NCBI GenBank assembly: GCA_965197575.1
Contig: OZ240214.1
Coordinates: forward strand, 3,534,001 to 3,598,000
Reading direction: 5' to 3'
Source of the DNA: VXOI01 sp965197575
GTDB lineage: Bacteria > Chloroflexota > Dehalococcoidia > Lucifugimonadales > UBA3495
DNA length: 64,000 bases
Shown here: piece by piece, positions 33,473-40,976 of the stretch
How positions within the stretch are numbered: position 1 is the stretch's first letter
Layout of the letters: the number at the start of each line of letters is the position of its first letter
Position numbers and translations under genes: made by a program
The notes under the pieces: model-generated
What the model was told of the DNA's origin: nothing
The model's input: only the letters and a program-made list of their open reading frames with translations
The model's database searches: none

Positions 33473-34453
33473 GTGGATCCGACTACGCACCGCTATTTGC
33501 TTTCACAGCGTGCTGCTCTGAGCGACCTCATCGAAGGCGCTCCAGAGGGCAGTATCATCACCCGTTCTGGCCTTGAGCATCGTCTCCGCGAGGTTGAAGC
33601 ACAGCTTGAACCTTACGAGGGGGTTTCGCCCCGCATGATGCAGGCCCGGTTGCTGTTTGCGGGTGGCCCCGTGGCCGGGGACTACGGCATTGGGGCAGAC
33701 TTCTGCGGCGAGGCCGTTTCCCAGTTTGCGAAGGCATTGGCCATGGTGGGGGCTTCTCAGGATCAGCCGCTGTCGTCCACCGGACCAGTTCCAGGGTCCG
33801 ATGATTTTCGAATACTCATCACGGGGGTGGCCCGTGGTTCCTTCGGTTTTCACGTCCGCGAGGCGTCGGATCAATCTGTGATGTACGGTGAGTCCACGGC
33901 GGTCGAGGTGGCTGTGGGTAAGGTCAAGCGGATCCTGCAGGCTTCCATGGGAAGCGATGAGCAGTTGGCTGAGGCCGTTGAGACCTCCGACGGCCGTGCG
34001 CTGCGTGCGATTCAGGGTTTCCTGAAGGTCGTTTCGGATGCTGGTGCGGTGTGCGGCCTGTCGTTTGATGGGGACGAGTTCCGGTTCCACGATTCCGAGC
34101 AGGTGAGGCGGAGTCAGGAACGGCTGGGGTCTGAATACATCAGGGAGTCTGATGTGCTGCTTGCGGGGCAGTTTCTCGGACTGTTTCCGGTGAATCCACG
34201 GGCGCAGTTCAGGATCACTGGCGGAGACGTTTCTTTCCCTGAGGGCCAAGAGCATCAGGTGGTGGTTGCCCCGGTGCAGTCCGGTATGATGGCCGAGCTG
34301 GGAGTGGAGGCGGTTCACCGGCTGGTGCTTGGCGGGCTGACTGTACGGGTAAGGGCGAGGTCACGCACGGTGGGATCTGGACGGCCTCGCTACGTCTTCA
34401 CCGGGTGGGCCGACTCTTCGGAAACTGTCTTGGAGGCGCTTTCGGGATCATAG
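33473..34453 (+). CDS. Unknown partner of the nucleotidyltransferase-like protein
   Basis: About 326 residues. I prefer the GTG at 33473, which has AAGGAGG nine bases upstream, over the TTG at 33464. I do not recognise a family. The N-terminal helical part (LSQRAALSDLIEGAPEGSII, HRLREVEAQLEPYE) is followed by strand-rich sequence with FRILITGVARGSFGFHVREA near residue 115 and a C-terminal segment (VRVRARSRTVGSGRPRYVFT). There is no signal peptide or membrane segment. Translational coupling with the preceding gene suggests a two-protein module. Confidence 0.65.
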   Translation: MDPTTHRYLLSQRAALSDLIEGAPEGSIITRSGLEHRLREVEAQLEPYEGVSPRMMQARLLFAGGPVAGDYGIGADFCGEAVSQFAKALAMVGASQDQPLSSTGPVPGSDDFRILITGVARGSFGFHVREASDQSVMYGESTAVEVAVGKVKRILQASMGSDEQLAEAVETSDGRALRAIQGFLKVVSDAGAVCGLSFDGDEFRFHDSEQVRRSQERLGSEYIRESDVLLAGQFLGLFPVNPRAQFRITGGDVSFPEGQEHQVVVAPVQSGMMAELGVEAVHRLVLGGLTVRVRARSRTVGSGRPRYVFTGWADSSETVLEALSGS

Positions 34454-34498
34454 GGGGCTCTCCCCTGGCTCCGGGCCACCCTTCTCAGGTGTATCCCG

Positions 34499-35266
34499 CT
34501 ACTTGGTGGGCACTTCCTCGGAAGTTCTGGATTCGGGCCAGCCGCCCGGATTCACCGGGAGGCTGTACCGGATGGTCGCCGAGTCTGGACCCACCAGGAT
34601 TTCCGAGATGAGGGTCTCCATGATGGTCTTGGTGGTCTGGATGTTGCTGGGCCTCAGGTAGGTGTCCGGGTTGAGGGAATATTCCTCCACCTTTCTGGAG
34701 GCTGTCGCCTCGTTTGCGATGAATTCGATCCCTCTGGAGGCTGTCGCCTCGTTTGCGATGAATTCGATCCCTCTGGAGGCCGTCGCCTCGTTTGCGATGA
34801 ATTCGATCCCTCTTCTGGAGGCTGTCGCCTCGTTTGCGGCGGATTCGACCTCCTCCAGCGGCTTGGACGTGATTATCCCCCCCCTTTCGATTGTTTTTAC
34901 CGTCAGTGTTTGTTCTTCCCCACGGGGAGGTGGCTCCTCATTGGGGGTTGCCGTTGTCTCCTTCGGATCCAACATGGCGCGGAGGTCTTCGTTGCCTTCG
35001 CTCATCGCCTCGTCGAGGATGATTGTCAAAACCTTCAAGGTATTCTCTGGGTTCAAGAAGGCGTGTATCGCTCTTCGGACCACTAGGCGGTTGAACGGTT
35101 CGGCCTCAATCTCCGGGGTGTTGCAGCCTTCGTTTTTGGTGGTGCACACATACCTGGGCGCCTCGTTGAAGGACTCTCCTGCCCTCTCCATGGGAGTGCC
35201 GCAGTTCCGGCACTTCACCATCCCGTCCAGGAGGTGGCTGATCAGGTTCTGTTCTATCATTGTCAT
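34499..35266 (-). CDS. Free-standing recombinase zinc-ribbon/C-terminal protein
   Basis: A 255-residue protein that corresponds only to the C-terminal half of a large serine recombinase. MTMIEQNLISHLLDGMVKCR with C-x2-C, then VCTTKNEGCNTPEIEAEPFN, matches the zinc-ribbon part of the recombinase at 29921-31651. The tail TIMETLISEILVGPDSATIR matches its final strand region. There is no catalytic serine domain. A GGAGG site 8 bases before the ATG suggests it is expressed on its own. The middle holds four repeats of IEFIANEATASRG encoded by 39 bp units. It may assist or antagonise integration, or simply be a stable remnant. Confidence 0.65.
   Translation of the reverse strand: MTMIEQNLISHLLDGMVKCRNCGTPMERAGESFNEAPRYVCTTKNEGCNTPEIEAEPFNRLVVRRAIHAFLNPENTLKVLTIILDEAMSEGNEDLRAMLDPKETTATPNEEPPPRGEEQTLTVKTIERGGIITSKPLEEVESAANEATASRRGIEFIANEATASRGIEFIANEATASRGIEFIANEATASRKVEEYSLNPDTYLRPSNIQTTKTIMETLISEILVGPDSATIRYSLPVNPGGWPESRTSEEVPTK
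34695..34853 (-). repeat. Four 39 bp tandem repeats (13-residue units)
   Basis: Units begin at 34695, 34734, 34773 and 34815. The first three are almost identical over CTGGAGGCTGTCGCCTCGTT and the following 19 bases. A 3-base insertion precedes the fourth, which diverges at its end. Each unit encodes 13 residues, so copy-number changes keep the frame. There are no spacers, so this is not a CRISPR array. Confidence 0.9.
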
Positions 35267-35428
35267 GGGTACTGGACCTCCCGGGTTTTTCTGAGGGTCA
35301 CCGGTTCTCTGCCCGTGCGGTTTTTACTGGTTCTGTCCTGTACCCTGTAAGCTCTCTGCTGTGCCTTTCAGGATAACACACGTGGCTGCAGTAGTTTCCG
35401 GTGTCGTCATTGCTGAATGCGGTGTGGT

Positions 35429-35794
35429 TTATTCTTGGTCATCCTCTGGTCCGTCCCGGCGTACCGTAACGGCTGTGCGAGTTACGTCGGGCTCGAATGA
35501 ACCCCTCTGGGCGAGGTACACCGGGGCACCGGGCTCCAGCGGGTTGATTTCCGCGGGCCATCTCTCGTCCACCTCCGCCCGGAGGATTGTGAAGGTCGCG
35601 GTGCCGTCGCCGATTCGGGTGATTCGTCCCGCGTACTTCGCCATGGCGAGTTGCTCGGGGTGATACCGCCAGACGGTCACCTGGGCGTCGGTCCGGAGTC
35701 CCGCCGTGTGTCCTTGAGGAGTGAGCCGGAATGTTGCTCCGGCGGGAGTCGGCTCCTCGATGATTCCGATGGGCATGACTATGGTCTGGTCCAT
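35429..35794 (-). CDS. Small unknown beta-rich protein
   Basis: A 121-residue protein with an excellent ribosome site (AGAGGAGG, 6 bases before ATG at 35794). The sequence MDQTIVMPIGIIEEPTPAGA, then RLTPQGHTAGLRTDAQVTVW and ITRIGDGTATFTILRAEVDE, predicts mostly strands. I do not recognise the family. It lies 162 bases upstream of the recombinase C-terminal protein in the same direction and probably belongs to the same element. Confidence 0.65.
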   Translation of the reverse strand: MDQTIVMPIGIIEEPTPAGATFRLTPQGHTAGLRTDAQVTVWRYHPEQLAMAKYAGRITRIGDGTATFTILRAEVDERWPAEINPLEPGAPVYLAQRGSFEPDVTRTAVTVRRDGPEDDQE

Positions 35795-35865
35795 GTATCC
35801 TCCTCTTGGGCGGATTATAGTGCATTCGGTTTTCGGAGAGGGTCTGAGTTCCCTGGCCGGCGTGG

Positions 35866-35908
35866 GTAACGAACAAAGGGACGGGCGGTCCGTCCCTTTG
35901 TTCGTTAC
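35866..35908. terminator. Perfect 19 bp inverted repeat
   Basis: GTAACGAACAAAGGGACGG, five loop bases, then its exact reverse complement. The stem is too perfect to be chance. It carries TTT on the descending arm but no long T-tract after it, so it may be a bidirectional terminator or a protein-binding/cruciform site near the end of the mobile element. Confidence 0.6.
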
Positions 35909-35943
35909 CTGATGAGCCTTGGGCGTCCCGCTTAGGCTCGTTT

Positions 35944-35989
35944 AACGGCCGGGCGCCCCCACGCCTGGGAACTGGGGCGCCCGGCCGTT
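35944..35989. terminator. Strong GC-rich hairpin
   Basis: A 16-base perfect arm AACGGCCGGGCGCCCC, 14 loop bases and the exact reverse complement. It lies 35 bases after the previous hairpin, and short T/A runs flank both sides, fitting a bidirectional rho-independent terminator. The two hairpins together end the likely element cargo region. Confidence 0.6.
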
Positions 35990-36009
35990 TCATTTGGGAT
36001 GGAGGTCGC

Positions 36010-36387
36010 GTGTTACCCGTCGTATCTGAGGCCGTGCAAAAACAACGGCCGGGGTGCCGAAGGAATTTTGCCCAGAAATTAACGGTCGGCAGCCGGTCCC
36101 ATGGCTACCGTGCCCTCGATGCGACCGAGTCGGCGGGCCAGCATCTTGCTCACGGCGTCCTGGCGCAGTCCGACACCCTGGGGGCCTCCCGGACGCCCAT
36201 GGAGTCGGCCACGGCGGCCCTGCGTACGCGCGGACGCGCTTCCACCTGGGCGGAGTTCATGGCCGGGGAGCAGGTGAAGCAGGAGGGCCACAGCCGCAAG
36301 CCCCAGCCCGCAACCGCGTCCCTGTTCGAGTGGGTGCTGGGCGATGAGCAGGAGCGGGGGGAAGAGCCGGTCGGCGCGGGGTGCTAG
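36010..36387 (+). CDS. Doubtful small ORF, possibly decayed
   Basis: A 125-codon frame whose C-terminal part (STWAEFMAGEQVKQEGHSRK, then PATASLFEWVLGDEQER) has the look of a real small protein and resembles conserved short proteins I associate with Chloroflexota. The first half is unconvincing and has no ribosome site. The following 350 bases (36388-36741) hold no recognisable gene. It may be a remnant. Confidence 0.3.
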   Translation: MLPVVSEAVQKQRPGCRRNFAQKLTVGSRSHGYRALDATESAGQHLAHGVLAQSDTLGASRTPMESATAALRTRGRASTWAEFMAGEQVKQEGHSRKPQPATASLFEWVLGDEQERGEEPVGAGC

Positions 36388-36741
36388 GCCGCAATACACG
36401 GGGGTTCGTCGCAACCTCAGCGGTGACCTCCCCCCGCGCGTCCGTCCGTCTTCCCGGAGGGACAACCGGATGCCCTCTCCAATGGTGCATGGCTCCCCCG
36501 CAGGGCTCAGTTCCCCGACGCCGCCCGAACGCCTGCTTCCCGCCCATCCCCGGAGCGTGGGCGAGCTTGGCCGGGGGAAGCCAGTGGCCTCCCCCGGCCA
36601 GTCCATCTATGCGGGCTTTGTTCGTTGCCCTGGATTACTGAGGACGGGAGGGCCGCAGCGTGGTTGTCGGCCCCGGCCCCTGGTGGGCGCAACCGCTCCG
36701 CAGCAGGTCCAGGCCGTTGCCATTACGCGCAGCCGCGACGG

Positions 36742-37665
36742 TCACGGCAGCGTCTCGACGGGGTAGATGAAGGACAACGCGCTGTAGACGTCGTCGCTAG
36801 TGGTGTTGGTGCCTTTGTTGTCGATCCACTGGACGGCGTAGCGGTACTCGGTGTCGGCTGGACGGTTGGTATCGACCCACTCCGTCTCGATGTTGCTGCG
36901 TTGCGTCCTCAGCGCATCGCCCCAGCCCTCGGCGGGGAAGCCGCGGTGGTCTCTCAGCTGGATGCAGCACCCGACGCGCCAGATGCGGTAGCCGGTGACC
37001 TCCGAGTCCTCCGGCGGGTGCCAACTCAACTCGACCCGCCCGCCCGCCTTGGGGTAGGCGGTGAAGCCCTTGGGCATATGGGGGTAGGAGTCGTCCTCCC
37101 GGTCGGCCACGAAGAGCTGCGACTCCGACTAGGGGCCGGGGCCGTTGGCGTTCACGCCCCGCACCCGGAAGATGCGCCGCGTCCCCTCCCGCAGCGTGGC
37201 ATGGGTGTAGCTGGTGCTGGTGCCCTCCAGGGCGATGATGTACCGCCCTTGACAGCTGGTCCTGCTGGAGGAGGGACTTCTGCAGTGAGTGGGTCAGGTC
37301 CCTCAGGTGGGCGTCGGCGCCTTCGACGGCGATGGCGGCGAGGCGGGCGTCGAGCATGAGCCGGTCGGTGGCGGCGCGTTCGAGCTGCTCGGCGGCCTTC
37401 CGGTCGGTGCCGGAGTTTGCCAGGGCGCGCCGGTCCCGGAATTCTCTGAGCTTGGCCTCTTCGGCCTGGGTGAGGATGCCGTCGCCATGGAGTGGGCCAC
37501 TCCCTGCTTCCAGCCTTCCTCGAGGGCTTGGTTGACGGTGGTGCCGTCCCCGTAGGGGTGCCTGGCTATCTCGGCGAGAGATAGTCGGAGGGTCTTCTCG
37601 TGGATGGCGTGGAAGCGCACTGCGTCGGCGACGAGTTCGACCATCCGGTTCCAGCCAGCGTCAAA
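36742..37665 (-). pseudogene. Broken Fn3-containing gene
   Basis: Three successive frames on the minus strand form one ancestral protein. The first is an N-terminal helical segment (GWNRMVELVADAVRFHAIHE, YGDGTTVNQALEEGWKQGVA). After a frameshift near 37480 comes a second helical segment (FRDRRALANSGTDRKAAEQL, LMLDARLAAIAVEGADAHLR). After a further break and an in-frame stop near 37130 comes a fibronectin type III module (about 37110-36742) with RVELSWHPPEDSEVTGYRIW. Multiple breaks indicate a dead gene. Its 5' end touches the end of the PIN-domain gene, suggesting that an earlier rearrangement removed its true start. Confidence 0.6.
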
Positions 37666-38131
37666 GGTCGGGCGGCACGTTGTGTGGCGGCTGTTCTGGA
37701 TCACCCTGTTTAGCTTGATAAGCCTTCAGGATGGGATGGAGGTCTGCTACCCTGAGGATGCGGAATTTGAACTCTCCGTCGAGCACGAGGAGGTCCGGAT
37801 CCGCGGAGACTATGGCGTCGACTCTTTGCCATATCGCAAGGTCGAGTACGGGGATGTCCTTGGGGTCTCTGCACGATGCTCCCGAGGATGGAACGAGTTC
37901 GAATAGCTCTGCATACTGCAGGTATTCTGCGACTATGGTTGCTTGAGCCTCAGCGTCGAGGCGAAACCTTGGATGGGCCAGGGTTTTTGTCAGTTCGATT
38001 ACGAGGTGGTCGGAGGTGATTGCCTGGACTGCTTCTGTTTGCATCCAATGCCAAATGATTGACCCCCGTTGTGGAACGGGGGTCATTCCGTTGAGGATGG
38101 CGCTGTTGTCGAAAATCACCCTTGGAGGCAT
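37661..38131 (-). CDS. PIN-domain toxin
   Basis: A 156-residue PIN-like protein of the PF13470 type: MPPRVIFDNSAILNGM gives the first Asp, SDHLVIELTKTL the Glu, and DIPVLDLAIWQRVDAIVSADPDLL the later acidic residues. It starts one base from the stop of the antitoxin gene (shared A in TGATG-type junction), so the two are co-translated. It is likely an RNase toxin. The C-terminal 20 residues run into the flanking broken gene and may be foreign. Confidence 0.78.
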   Translation of the reverse strand: MPPRVIFDNSAILNGMTPVPQRGSIIWHWMQTEAVQAITSDHLVIELTKTLAHPRFRLDAEAQATIVAEYLQYAELFELVPSSGASCRDPKDIPVLDLAIWQRVDAIVSADPDLLVLDGEFKFRILRVADLHPILKAYQAKQGDPEQPPHNVPPDL

Positions 38132-38463
38132 CAGGCCTTGATGACCTCCAAGATTTGTTCCTCCGTCAGTCCGTTGGCCGCGAACTGCTCTGCTGCCTGA
38201 GTGAATGGGATTTCTCTTGTGGGTGCTAGGACAACTTGTCCGTTTCGGCGGGCGACGACCATGAATAATTCGCCTGCCATTTCCTGGGCCATTGGGGCTG
38301 TGACCAGAAAATGGCGTCTTGACTGTGGTTCATATGTGGCGATGTTGTGGATGACAAGGGAACTCACGAGCTCGGTGATGTCGACTCCGAGTCCTTCAAT
38401 CTTTTCGGCGAGTTGTACGGCTGCCCAGTCGGGTATTCGGATTTCTATTTCCATTCTTTTCAC
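38131..38463 (-). CDS. Antitoxin partner of the PIN toxin
   Basis: A 110-residue protein with a short strand-helix N-terminus (MKRMEIEIRIPDWAAVQLAE) and a helical C-terminus (FAANGLTEEQILEVIKA). It directly precedes the PIN gene. The pairing, size and order fit a type II antitoxin, although no standard DNA-binding domain is obvious. It should bind and silence the toxin. Confidence 0.6.
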   Translation of the reverse strand: MKRMEIEIRIPDWAAVQLAEKIEGLGVDITELVSSLVIHNIATYEPQSRRHFLVTAPMAQEMAGELFMVVARRNGQVVLAPTREIPFTQAAEQFAANGLTEEQILEVIKA

Positions 38464-38595
38464 AGGTTGTGCCTCCTGCTTCGGCAGTGGCTTCTATGTG
38501 TCCTCGGTTGGGAAGGATTATAGCGGGTTTCTTGGTTCGGACAAGGTTTCCGATGTGTGCTCAAATCGTTTGACAGTTGGCCTCACCAATGCGAC

Positions 38596-38805
38596 TTACA
38601 CGGCGTTTGAGTGATCAGTAGTGGTTGCATTCTCGCGGGGAGTCCTTGCCTGGAGATAAGACTCGTGAATTGAGGATACGTTCACCCAGCCGTGATAGAC
38701 TTTCATCACTTCCTTGACTCCAGGGAGTGCCAAGGCCTCCTTGAGCATGTCATCAAGCTCCTCCTGCTGGCCGGAACCTTGCTGGTCACGTTTGACTTCT
38801 TGCAT
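38596..38805 (-). CDS. Small charged protein of unknown function
   Basis: About 69 residues from the ATG at 38805, with GGGGGT nine bases upstream. MQEVKRDQQGSGQQEELDDM then LKEALALPGVKEVMKVYHGW looks like a short helical protein. I do not recognise it. It lies upstream of the antitoxin gene in the same direction, 132 bases apart. Confidence 0.45.
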   Translation of the reverse strand: MQEVKRDQQGSGQQEELDDMLKEALALPGVKEVMKVYHGWVNVSSIHESYLQARTPRENATTTDHSNAV

Positions 38806-39250
38806 GAGATTTACCCCCTTCGCCCATTGGGTCAAACCACCTTCCTCTCATGGAAACATCCTACCATTGCAGTGCTACGGCATAAAGAGGGGATAGTCAG
38901 TATTCTCGTGCGGGATGCGACTAGCCTATCGCACGCGCCAAGGAGCATGCCCAGCAGATCATGTTCGTTCATCGCGTCCTCGGCGTGTCGCAGAAAGGTT
39001 ATCTCCCTTTTCGCGGCCGAGCCTTCCTGGTCCTGCTCGCCGGCGGTTTCGGGAGGGATGGTGGTACCGGGTTTCTCCCGCGACGGTTCTTTTTCTGCTC
39101 GACTGTTTGGCACGGCGGATGCTCCGGTCACGGGATCAGGGTTCCATCTGCGACGGTAGCCCGGGTTTAGAAATCTCCCGCGGTCGTCAACAGGTCAACT
39201 TCTGAGTAAGTTGGTGATGTGCAGGAGGGTTTCTTATGCCTTGACCTTGT

Positions 39251-40927
39251 TCAGCGTCCTTCGAAATAAATGTCTCCCTCTGTGTAGATTTTGCCCTCTG
39301 CTATCCATTCCACCACTGGTTCCCCTTCGGCATCTCTGAACATATGGATCTCGTAAGCAACATCCTTTCCGTCAATGGACAGGGGTGCGCCTCCTCCCTC
39401 TGGACCAATTTGACCAATTTCGAACTTGTGTGGTCGATCTTCGAGGTCTTCGTACCCCCCGACGGATGTGCCGGCGATCAGCCGTTCGACTAAATGTTTC
39501 AGTTGTGCCACTTGCTCGTGGGATATATCAGGGTCATTGTCTCCCTCGTGAAAAGCGGTTCCTCGCACTCGGGCTAGATCTCTAACCAGTTCGATGTCGC
39601 CCTTCCATAAGGTAATTCCAAGTGCGTTTGCGAAGATCGGAAGTTTTCTATTGAGAGACCAGTCGTTCTGAAGCACCCTGTTCAGGAGCATATCGGTTGT
39701 GATTGAGAGCAGATTGTGAGTCTTATCTGGGAGGGGGATTTGCTTAATCCCTTTTCTAATTTCTCTCTTCGCAGTGGCCCGCTCTCCTTCAAATACCCCA
39801 GGATAATTTATCGAGTTCAGGATTGCCTCTAAGCTTGTCCAGATGGCCGCGAATCTATCCCTAACGTCTCCTCCCTCATTGGCAAGGTTCAGCCAATAGA
39901 GTGCTCTCTTTGTTCTCGTTAACAGCTTCTCCTCTCGGTCTGGAAATCTTCTTTGCCCGGTCTGGTCAAAAATGTCTCCTGGCTGGCCGGCGTTAAAGAA
40001 TTTGGAGAGGAAGAACTCGATTCGTTGTAGTGAGGTTTCCGAATCTTGGTCAGGTTCAAGTGTGGCAGGGAGAGTGTTCCTGACCCAGCCCTTTGGTTCC
40101 GCCACTTCACTAATGGCTATCCAAGGGTGCAGCGAAATTGGAGTAAAACCGTCGTCAGCGGAGTAAGTGAGAGGTTCGCTGCCGTAGCGGGTCTCGAAGT
40201 GGCTCATGCCGGTTGTCAGGCCAAAGTTGATGATACCAATCAGTGATTTCGCCTTTTCTGTAGCTAGGTGTTCCGCTTCGACAGGGTCTCCGGCAATGAC
40301 TGTGCCGAAGATTCTCGGACAATCTTGAGTCCAGGACTCCTCCTCTCGAATGGACTCTGCTCCTTCCAGAATTGAGTTGAATACATTGTCGTTTTCTCGG
40401 GAGGTTATTCCGGTGTCCCCCGCAAGAAGCAGGCCTTTGCTGAATTTAGGTAAGCCTCTGATTGGGATGGAGAATAGGAATGGTCTGGCGGTTGTATCCA
40501 ACTCGAGCCCACTGAAGACCGGGTCTCGGTCCGGGGATGACAGCTTTAACATCCAGTAAACTGATTCTTTTCTTGACATCCCGAAAGTTTCAAAGCTACC
40601 CAGACTTGTCCGTTCAAGTTTCCAGAACGGTCCGTGTAAGCTGATCTGCATGTTACCTTGATCGTCTGGCTTGGCCTCGGTGCAGGTTCCTGTCAGTATC
40701 ACTTCTCCGCATTCATATAGTTTCGTCTCCGAGTGGTAGTCCCATCGTGCGTCCGTCGAGTGGGCAAGAGTGACCGTGGCAGATCTGGATTCTTCGAATT
40801 GACTTATTTGGAAGCTAATTCTGGCTGACTGTATATAATCTGCGGGAAACACCTTGTCCCCAATTTCCAAGCTCGGTTTGTCTATCAACCTGGAGATGGT
40901 TTTGGTTCGACTATCTCTGCCCGGCAC
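39251..40927 (-). CDS. HEPN-domain (ApeA-like) protein, last gene of the defence operon
   Basis: A 558-residue protein. The N-terminal half is strand-rich (about 20-130, including FEESRSATVTLAHSTDARWD). The C-terminal half is helical and ends with the HEPN signature RGTAFH at residues 455-460 (R-x4-H), preceded by RFAAIWTSLEAILNSINYPG and WSLNRKLPIFANALGI. This arrangement is like the ApeA-type HEPN proteins of abortive infection, whose R-x4-6-H motif cleaves RNA. It follows the PLD-SNF2 helicase by 49 bases in the same direction, so it is probably co-transcribed and serves as an RNase effector or regulator. The family call is by motif and topology. Confidence 0.6.
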   Translation of the reverse strand: MPGRDSRTKTISRLIDKPSLEIGDKVFPADYIQSARISFQISQFEESRSATVTLAHSTDARWDYHSETKLYECGEVILTGTCTEAKPDDQGNMQISLHGPFWKLERTSLGSFETFGMSRKESVYWMLKLSSPDRDPVFSGLELDTTARPFLFSIPIRGLPKFSKGLLLAGDTGITSRENDNVFNSILEGAESIREEESWTQDCPRIFGTVIAGDPVEAEHLATEKAKSLIGIINFGLTTGMSHFETRYGSEPLTYSADDGFTPISLHPWIAISEVAEPKGWVRNTLPATLEPDQDSETSLQRIEFFLSKFFNAGQPGDIFDQTGQRRFPDREEKLLTRTKRALYWLNLANEGGDVRDRFAAIWTSLEAILNSINYPGVFEGERATAKREIRKGIKQIPLPDKTHNLLSITTDMLLNRVLQNDWSLNRKLPIFANALGITLWKGDIELVRDLARVRGTAFHEGDNDPDISHEQVAQLKHLVERLIAGTSVGGYEDLEDRPHKFEIGQIGPEGGGAPLSIDGKDVAYEIHMFRDAEGEPVVEWIAEGKIYTEGDIYFEGR

Positions 40928-40976
40928 CGTCCCCCTCCCTATCTAGTGATTTCGCTGATTAGACCCCGTTGAGGCT

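Noticed and set aside
34695..34853. Possible CRISPR array
   Set aside because: The 39 bp units are directly contiguous with no spacers and lie in a coding frame; no cas genes are in the window.
34662..35294. Plus-strand frame with repeated EAVASFAMNSIPL segments
   Set aside because: It is the antisense of the recombinase C-terminal gene; the repeats are the reverse strand of the 39 bp units.
38832..39131. 99-codon minus-strand frame upstream of the small charged protein
   Set aside because: It has no ribosome site and no recognisable domain, and it runs into the next gene's leader; the composition is not convincing.
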